Shown: positions 60,496-64,000 of the stretch, one piece after another | Numbering within the stretch: position 1 is the first letter of the stretch | How the letters are laid out: every line of letters begins with the position of its first letter | NCBI GenBank assembly: GCA_022838705.1 | Contig: JALHJZ010000001.1 | Span: forward strand, 540,689-604,688 | Origin: Candidatus Bipolaricaulota bacterium | Lineage (GTDB): Bacteria > Bipolaricaulota > Bipolaricaulia > Bipolaricaulales > Bipolaricaulaceae | Direction of reading: 5' to 3' | DNA length: 64,000 nt | Notes under the pieces: generated by a model | Told to the model about the DNA's origin: nothing | Seen by the model: only the letters and a program-made list of their open reading frames with translations | Database searches by the model: none | Translations under genes and position numbers: made by a program

Positions 60496-60532
60496 CCCCG
60501 GAGGGGGACCGCGCGGGAGGCGAGGGGAGGCG

Positions 60533-60982
60533 ATGACTTCCAACCTCCGGGTCGGCGACCTCGCGCTGGGGAAGGTGCTGGAGATTCAACTCAACGGCGT
60601 TCTGATCGGGTTCCCGGAAGGAGGGGTGGGGTTCCTCCATGTTTCGGAGATCCCCCCCGCGAGCGACGGTCCGGGCGGGAGGGCCCTTATTGTGGGCCAG
60701 GAGGTCCTCGTCAAGGTGATCGGGTTAGACCGCCTCGACCGGCCCACCCTTTCCCTGCGCCGGGTCACGGACCAGGATCGGGATGCTCTCGCCTATCACC
60801 GCGAGGCGATTGAGTTTCGGTCCGCCCTCACCAGCCGTGCTGGTGCCACCCCCCTCCCCGAGGAGCCCGAGGAACGGGTGGAACGACGGCTCGAGGCGTG
60901 GCTGAAGGCGACCGACACCGCACTGGGGCGCCTCAAGCGCCGCCACGGGGAACGCACATCCAAACGACTGGAACTGGACTAG
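60533..60982 (+). CDS. S1-domain RNA-binding protein
   Basis: 149 residues. A single S1 domain (about 5-75: LGKVLEIQLNGVLIGFPEGGVGFLHVSEI, GQEVLVKVIGLDRLDRPTLSLR) is followed by a charged helical tail ending KRRHGERTSKRLELD. It resembles the general stress protein 13/YugI group, which associates with ribosomes. ATG 60533 follows GGGGAGG. Confidence 0.85.
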   Translation: MTSNLRVGDLALGKVLEIQLNGVLIGFPEGGVGFLHVSEIPPASDGPGGRALIVGQEVLVKVIGLDRLDRPTLSLRRVTDQDRDALAYHREAIEFRSALTSRAGATPLPEEPEERVERRLEAWLKATDTALGRLKRRHGERTSKRLELD

Positions 60983-60992
60983 GAGGCGAGCG

Positions 60993-61247
60993 ATGCCCAA
61001 GGGGAAGGTGGTGGTAGACCGGGAACGGTGCAAGGGGTGCGGCCTGTGTGTCGCCGTGTGTCCGTTCGGGGTGCTCGATCTGTCCAAAGACTACAACAGC
61101 TCGGGGTATGCCGTGGTCACAGCCGTTCACCCTGAGGCGTGCACTGGGTGCGCCCTCTGTGCTCAGACGTGTCCCGACGTGGCGATCGAGGTCTACCGGG
61201 AGAAAGCGGCCGCTGGCACCCCGACGCGCGGCGCGGGGCGACCATAA
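60993..61247 (+). CDS. 2-oxoacid:ferredoxin oxidoreductase delta subunit (2x 4Fe-4S ferredoxin)
   Basis: 84 residues. Two clusters: CKGCGLCVAVCPFG and CTGCALCAQTCPD, each followed by CP. It carries electrons from the catalytic subunits to ferredoxin. First gene of a delta-alpha-beta-gamma operon. Start follows GGAGGCGAGCG. Confidence 0.92.
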   Translation: MPKGKVVVDRERCKGCGLCVAVCPFGVLDLSKDYNSSGYAVVTAVHPEACTGCALCAQTCPDVAIEVYREKAAAGTPTRGAGRP

Positions 61248-61257
61248 GGAGGGGCGG

Positions 61258-62310
61258 ATGGCGGAACGACAGCTCATGACCGGCAACGAGGCGATGGCCG
61301 AGGCAGCGATCCGTGCGGGGCTCCGCGCGTACTTCGGCTACCCGATCACCCCCCAGAACGAGGTCTTGGAGTACATGGCGGCCCACCTCCCTCAGGCCGG
61401 AGGGGCGTTCCTCCAGGCGGAGAGCGAGGTCGCGGCGATCAACATGTGCTACGGCGCGGCAGCAGCGGGGGTGCGCGCGATGACCTCCTCCTCCTCCCCC
61501 GGGGTGAGCCTCAAGATGGAGGGGATCTCCTACCTCGCGGGGGCGGACCTCCCGTGCGTGATCCTCAACGCCGCCCGGGGCGGCCCCGGGCTGGGGAACA
61601 TCGCCCCGGCGCAAGGGGACTACTTTCAGGCCACGAAGGGCGGGGGCCACGGCGACTATCGGCTGATCGTCCTTGCCCCGTCCACTGGTCAGGAGGCGGC
61701 CGAACTGGCGGGGCTCGCCTTCGACCTCTCCGATCGCTATCGGGTCCCAGCACTGATCCTCGCCGATGGGATGCTCGGGCAGATGATGGAGCCGGTGACC
61801 CTCCCCCCACCCCGCGATCCGGGGACCCTCCCTCCCAAGCCGTGGGCCCTCACCGGGGCAAAGGGGCGAGAGCCCAACCTGATCGCGAGCTTCGCCCTCG
61901 AGCCGACGGTGCTGCGGGAGATCAATGTGAAGCGGTACGCCCGGTACCGGGAGATCGAGGCCCGTGAGGTGCGGTGGGAGGAGGTGGCGACCGAGGATGC
62001 GGAGGTCCTCCTCATCGCGTACGGGACGATGGGGAGGATCGCCAAGACCGTGGTGCGGCGGGGGCGGGAGCGGGGAGTCAAGGTCGGGCTCCTCCGTCCG
62101 ATCACCCTGTGGCCGTTCCCCTACGCCCCGATTCGGACCCTCGCGGAGCGGGTGAAGGCCATCCTTACGGTGGAGCTATCCGCCGGCCAGATGTGGGAGG
62201 ATGTGCGGCTGGCGGTGGAGGGCCGCACCGCGACCCCGTTCTACGGGGAGCTGGGGGGGGTCGTGCCGACCCCGAGCGACATCCTGCAGGAGGTGCTGCG
62301 CTATGCCTGA
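61258..62310 (+). CDS. 2-oxoacid:ferredoxin oxidoreductase alpha subunit
   Basis: 350 residues. TGNEAMAEAAIRAGLRAYFGYPITPQNE is the N-terminal signature of KorA/VorB-type subunits; SSSPGVSLKMEGISYLAGADLP and GGPGLGNIAPAQGDY complete it. With the beta subunit it decarboxylates 2-oxoacids to acyl-CoA, probably 2-oxoglutarate or branched-chain 2-oxoacids. ATG 61258 follows AAGGAGG. Confidence 0.93.
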   Translation: MAERQLMTGNEAMAEAAIRAGLRAYFGYPITPQNEVLEYMAAHLPQAGGAFLQAESEVAAINMCYGAAAAGVRAMTSSSSPGVSLKMEGISYLAGADLPCVILNAARGGPGLGNIAPAQGDYFQATKGGGHGDYRLIVLAPSTGQEAAELAGLAFDLSDRYRVPALILADGMLGQMMEPVTLPPPRDPGTLPPKPWALTGAKGREPNLIASFALEPTVLREINVKRYARYREIEAREVRWEEVATEDAEVLLIAYGTMGRIAKTVVRRGRERGVKVGLLRPITLWPFPYAPIRTLAERVKAILTVELSAGQMWEDVRLAVEGRTATPFYGELGGVVPTPSDILQEVLRYA

Positions 62311-63058
62311 GGCGGAGACGATGGTGAAGGTCTTCGCTCGCCCCACGAGCCTCAACGAGAAGCACTTTACGTACTGCCCGGGGTGCGACCACGGTCTCAT
62401 CACGCGCCTCGTTGCGGGGGCGATCGATAAGCTGGGAGTCCAGGAACGGACCGTATTCATCGCCCCCGTGGGATGCGCCGTGTTCGCCTACGAGTGGTTC
62501 CGCTGCGACGGGATCCAAGCCTCCCACGGCCGGGCGGCAGCCGTGGCCACAGGGCTTAAGCGGGCGAACCCGGACCTGGTTGTGATTTCCTACCAGGGGG
62601 ACGGTGACCTGGCCGCGATCGGGACGGCGGAGACGATCCATGCCGCGAACCGAGGCGAGGCGATCACCGTCATCTTCGTGAACAACCAGATCTACGGGAT
62701 GACCGGGGGGCAGATGGCCCCCACCACCCTTCCCGGGCAGCGGGCGACGAGCTGTCCCGAGGGGCGCGATGTCGCCACGATGGGTCACCCGCTCCCCGTG
62801 GCGGAGATGATCGCCACCCTCGCCGCTCCGGCCTACGTCACCCGCCAGTCGCTCCACGACCCACGCCACGTCGCCCAAGCGGCGAAGGCGATCGAGAAGG
62901 CCCTCCGCTACCAGGTGGAGGGGAAGGGGTACTCGCTCGTGGAGATCCTGGCGACGTGCCCCACGGGATGGAGGATGCCCCCCGCGGTGGCCCACCAGCA
63001 CGTGGCCGACGTCGTGACGGGGGCGTTCCCCCTCGGGGATCTCGTGGATAGGGGGTAG
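62303..63058 (+). CDS. 2-oxoacid:ferredoxin oxidoreductase beta subunit (TPP-binding)
   Basis: 251 residues. YCPGCDHGLITRLVAGAIDKLG and YQGDGDLAAIGTAETIHAANR with NNQIYGMTGGQMAPTT form the thiamin diphosphate site. CPGC is the cluster-binding motif. ATG overlaps the alpha-subunit end by eight bases. Confidence 0.94.
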   Translation: MPEAETMVKVFARPTSLNEKHFTYCPGCDHGLITRLVAGAIDKLGVQERTVFIAPVGCAVFAYEWFRCDGIQASHGRAAAVATGLKRANPDLVVISYQGDGDLAAIGTAETIHAANRGEAITVIFVNNQIYGMTGGQMAPTTLPGQRATSCPEGRDVATMGHPLPVAEMIATLAAPAYVTRQSLHDPRHVAQAAKAIEKALRYQVEGKGYSLVEILATCPTGWRMPPAVAHQHVADVVTGAFPLGDLVDRG

Positions 63059-63060
63059 AG

Positions 63061-63606
63061 ATGGAGCGAGCGGTGGTGTGTGCGGGGTTCGGAGGGCAGG
63101 GGGTGCTCCTGGCGGGGAAAATCCTCGCCCGGGCGGGGATGGACGCTGGCCTCGACGTGACCTGGCTTCCCTCCTACGGGCCGGAGATGCGCGGGGGCAC
63201 AGCCAACTGCACGGTGGTCCTCTCCGATGAGCCGATCGGGTCGCCGATCGGGGAGAACCCGGATGTCCTCCTCGCGATGAACGGCCCGTCCCTCGATCGG
63301 TTCGAGTCGCGGGTCGCCGAAGGCGGGGCGATCGTGGTGAACCGGTCGCTCATCGCGCGCGACCTCACGCGGAAGGACGTGTGCGGGATCTTCATCGCGG
63401 CGAACGACGTCGCCCGGGAGCTTGGGGAGCCACGCGTGGCGAACATGATCGCCCTCGGGGCGGTGGTGCGCGCCCTCGGCATCCTCCCGCTGGAGACGGT
63501 CAAGAAGGCGATGACTGTTGAGCTTGGGGCCAAGGGCCGCGAACGGTTGATCGCGCTGAACCAGGAAGCCCTCGAACGGGGCTACGCCGCGGCGCCTCCT
63601 TGCTGA
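63061..63606 (+). CDS. 2-oxoacid:ferredoxin oxidoreductase gamma subunit
   Basis: 181 residues. CAGFGGQGVLLAGKILARAGM and WLPSYGPEMRGGTANC are diagnostic of the gamma subunit/domain that binds CoA. The beta stop and gamma start are two bases apart. Last gene of the operon. Confidence 0.94.
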   Translation: MERAVVCAGFGGQGVLLAGKILARAGMDAGLDVTWLPSYGPEMRGGTANCTVVLSDEPIGSPIGENPDVLLAMNGPSLDRFESRVAEGGAIVVNRSLIARDLTRKDVCGIFIAANDVARELGEPRVANMIALGAVVRALGILPLETVKKAMTVELGAKGRERLIALNQEALERGYAAAPPC

Positions 63607-63708
63607 CCCGCACCCTCACAGGGACCGATCCTTCTTCCGGTAGCGCGTTCGGCCGGGCCCACGGGCGGCCTTGCGCGGGCGGCGTCCGGTCGGGATCATG
63701 CGCAGGCG

Positions 63709-64000
63709 ATGGCGACACATTCTCACAGCGAGAGAAGGCTCCTCGTCGCTGCCGGGATCACCGCGCTCGTCTGCGTCGCGGAGGTCGTGGGCGGACTCCT
63801 CACGAAGAGCCTTGCCCTCCTCTCCGATGCGGCGCACGTTTTCCTGGACGCGTTCGCCCTCGCCCTGTCCTACGCTGCCCTCAAGGCCGCCCGCCGTCCC
63901 CCCACGGACCGGCATACCTATGGGTACCACCGGGTGCAGGTCCTGGCCGCGCTCGTCAACGGGGCCACGCTGGCGGCGGTGGCGGTGGGGATCTTCCGGG
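63709..64000 (+). CDS. Cation diffusion facilitator (CzcD/ZitB type), truncated by the window end
   Basis: The first 97 residues are visible. THSHSERRLLVA leads into the first membrane segment, then SLALLSDAAHVFLDAFAL with the zinc-site Asp and His residues of the family, and DRHTYGYHRVQVLAALVN. It exports Zn2+ or similar cations in exchange for protons. ATG 63709 is chosen for its frame; TTGCGC (63671-63676), 17 nt, GATCAT (63694-63699) may be a leaderless promoter. Confidence 0.88.
   Translation, partial: MATHSHSERRLLVAAGITALVCVAEVVGGLLTKSLALLSDAAHVFLDAFALALSYAALKAARRPPTDRHTYGYHRVQVLAALVNGATLAAVAVGIFR

Noticed and set aside
63616..63720. A 34-residue very basic ORF on the minus strand (ends RTRYRKKDRSL) near the window end
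   Set aside because: It looks like a ribosomal-type tail but matches none I know, has no ribosome site, and overlaps the start of the CDF gene. Kept only as a possibility.
1..64000. CRISPR arrays, rRNA and tRNA genes, insertion sequences, phage integrases
   Set aside because: I looked for regularly spaced repeats, tRNA-like cloverleaf ends and transposase motifs and saw none; absence by eye is not proof.

Overview
The window is 64 kb of very GC-rich bacterial DNA with tight, often overlapping operons. Bacterial markers include RlmN, ribosomal protein L28, TsaB, PlsY, the FakA/DegV pair and thymidine kinase. The gene set suggests an anaerobic heterotroph, possibly thermophilic: a CoA-type 2-oxoacid:ferredoxin oxidoreductase, a SUF system without SufD, GH57/GH3/GH130 glycoside enzymes with ABC uptake, and an archaeal/eukaryotic-type tRNA pseudouridine synthase Pus10. 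An uncultured lineage such as Bipolaricaulota (OP1/Acetothermia) would fit, but that is inference; no rRNA gene is present.

Layout. 1-6.8 kb: a secreted GH57 enzyme (cut by the left edge) diverges from a sugar ABC operon (permease, binding protein, permease) that runs into a secreted nuclease and a calcineurin-type phosphatase. 6.9-9.9 kb: thymidine kinase and a ThiXYZ-like ABC importer. 9.9-13.6 kb: sufC-sufB-sufS-sufU. 13.6-22.3 kb: a PEGA surface protein, rlmN, a hydantoinase-type amidohydrolase, a flavin reductase-like protein, a TGS-type nucleoside kinase, a zincin-HEPN fusion, a cysteine-rich exported protein and a ferritin/VIT1 iron transporter. 22.4-29.4 kb: a defence-like island, largely lower in GC, with a fused restriction-methylase, a DUF262/DUF1524 protein and a three-gene cassette (HEPN, unknown, TIGR04255). 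29.5-40.4 kb: an oligosaccharide locus (GH3, LacI repressor, a complete five-gene oligopeptide-type ABC importer, MFS carrier, GH130 phosphorylase). 40.5-48.3 kb: CopA, a ferritin-like protein, FakB-PlsY-FakA for fatty acid activation, a zinc-ribbon protein, a PadR regulator with a metal-ligand-rich partner, and a PNPOx-like protein. 48.5-55.3 kb: two divergent operons around a GntR/FCD regulator, encoding a YgeW-type carbamoyltransferase, YgeY-type hydrolase, carbamate kinase, an unusual PLP enzyme, XdhC and a P-loop NTPase. 55.4-64 kb: an exported YbjN-like protein, Pus10, an exported beta-propeller, RibF, TsaB, L28, an S1 protein, the four-subunit oxidoreductase and the start of a CDF metal exporter.

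Expression. Many first-in-operon genes have a -10 box only 5-10 nt before the start codon and no Shine-Dalgarno site, which predicts leaderless mRNAs; genes inside operons mostly have good Shine-Dalgarno sites or overlap by ATGA/GTGA. Both sugar ABC operons carry a strong hairpin directly after the binding-protein gene. Two LacI-type operators 84 bp apart flank the promoter of the oligosaccharide operon.

Best candidates for undescribed biology are the HEPN/unknown/TIGR04255 cassette, the zincin-HEPN fusion, Pus10 in a bacterium, the YgeW cluster with a non-YgeX PLP enzyme, and the CC-rich PadR/metal-ligand pair.
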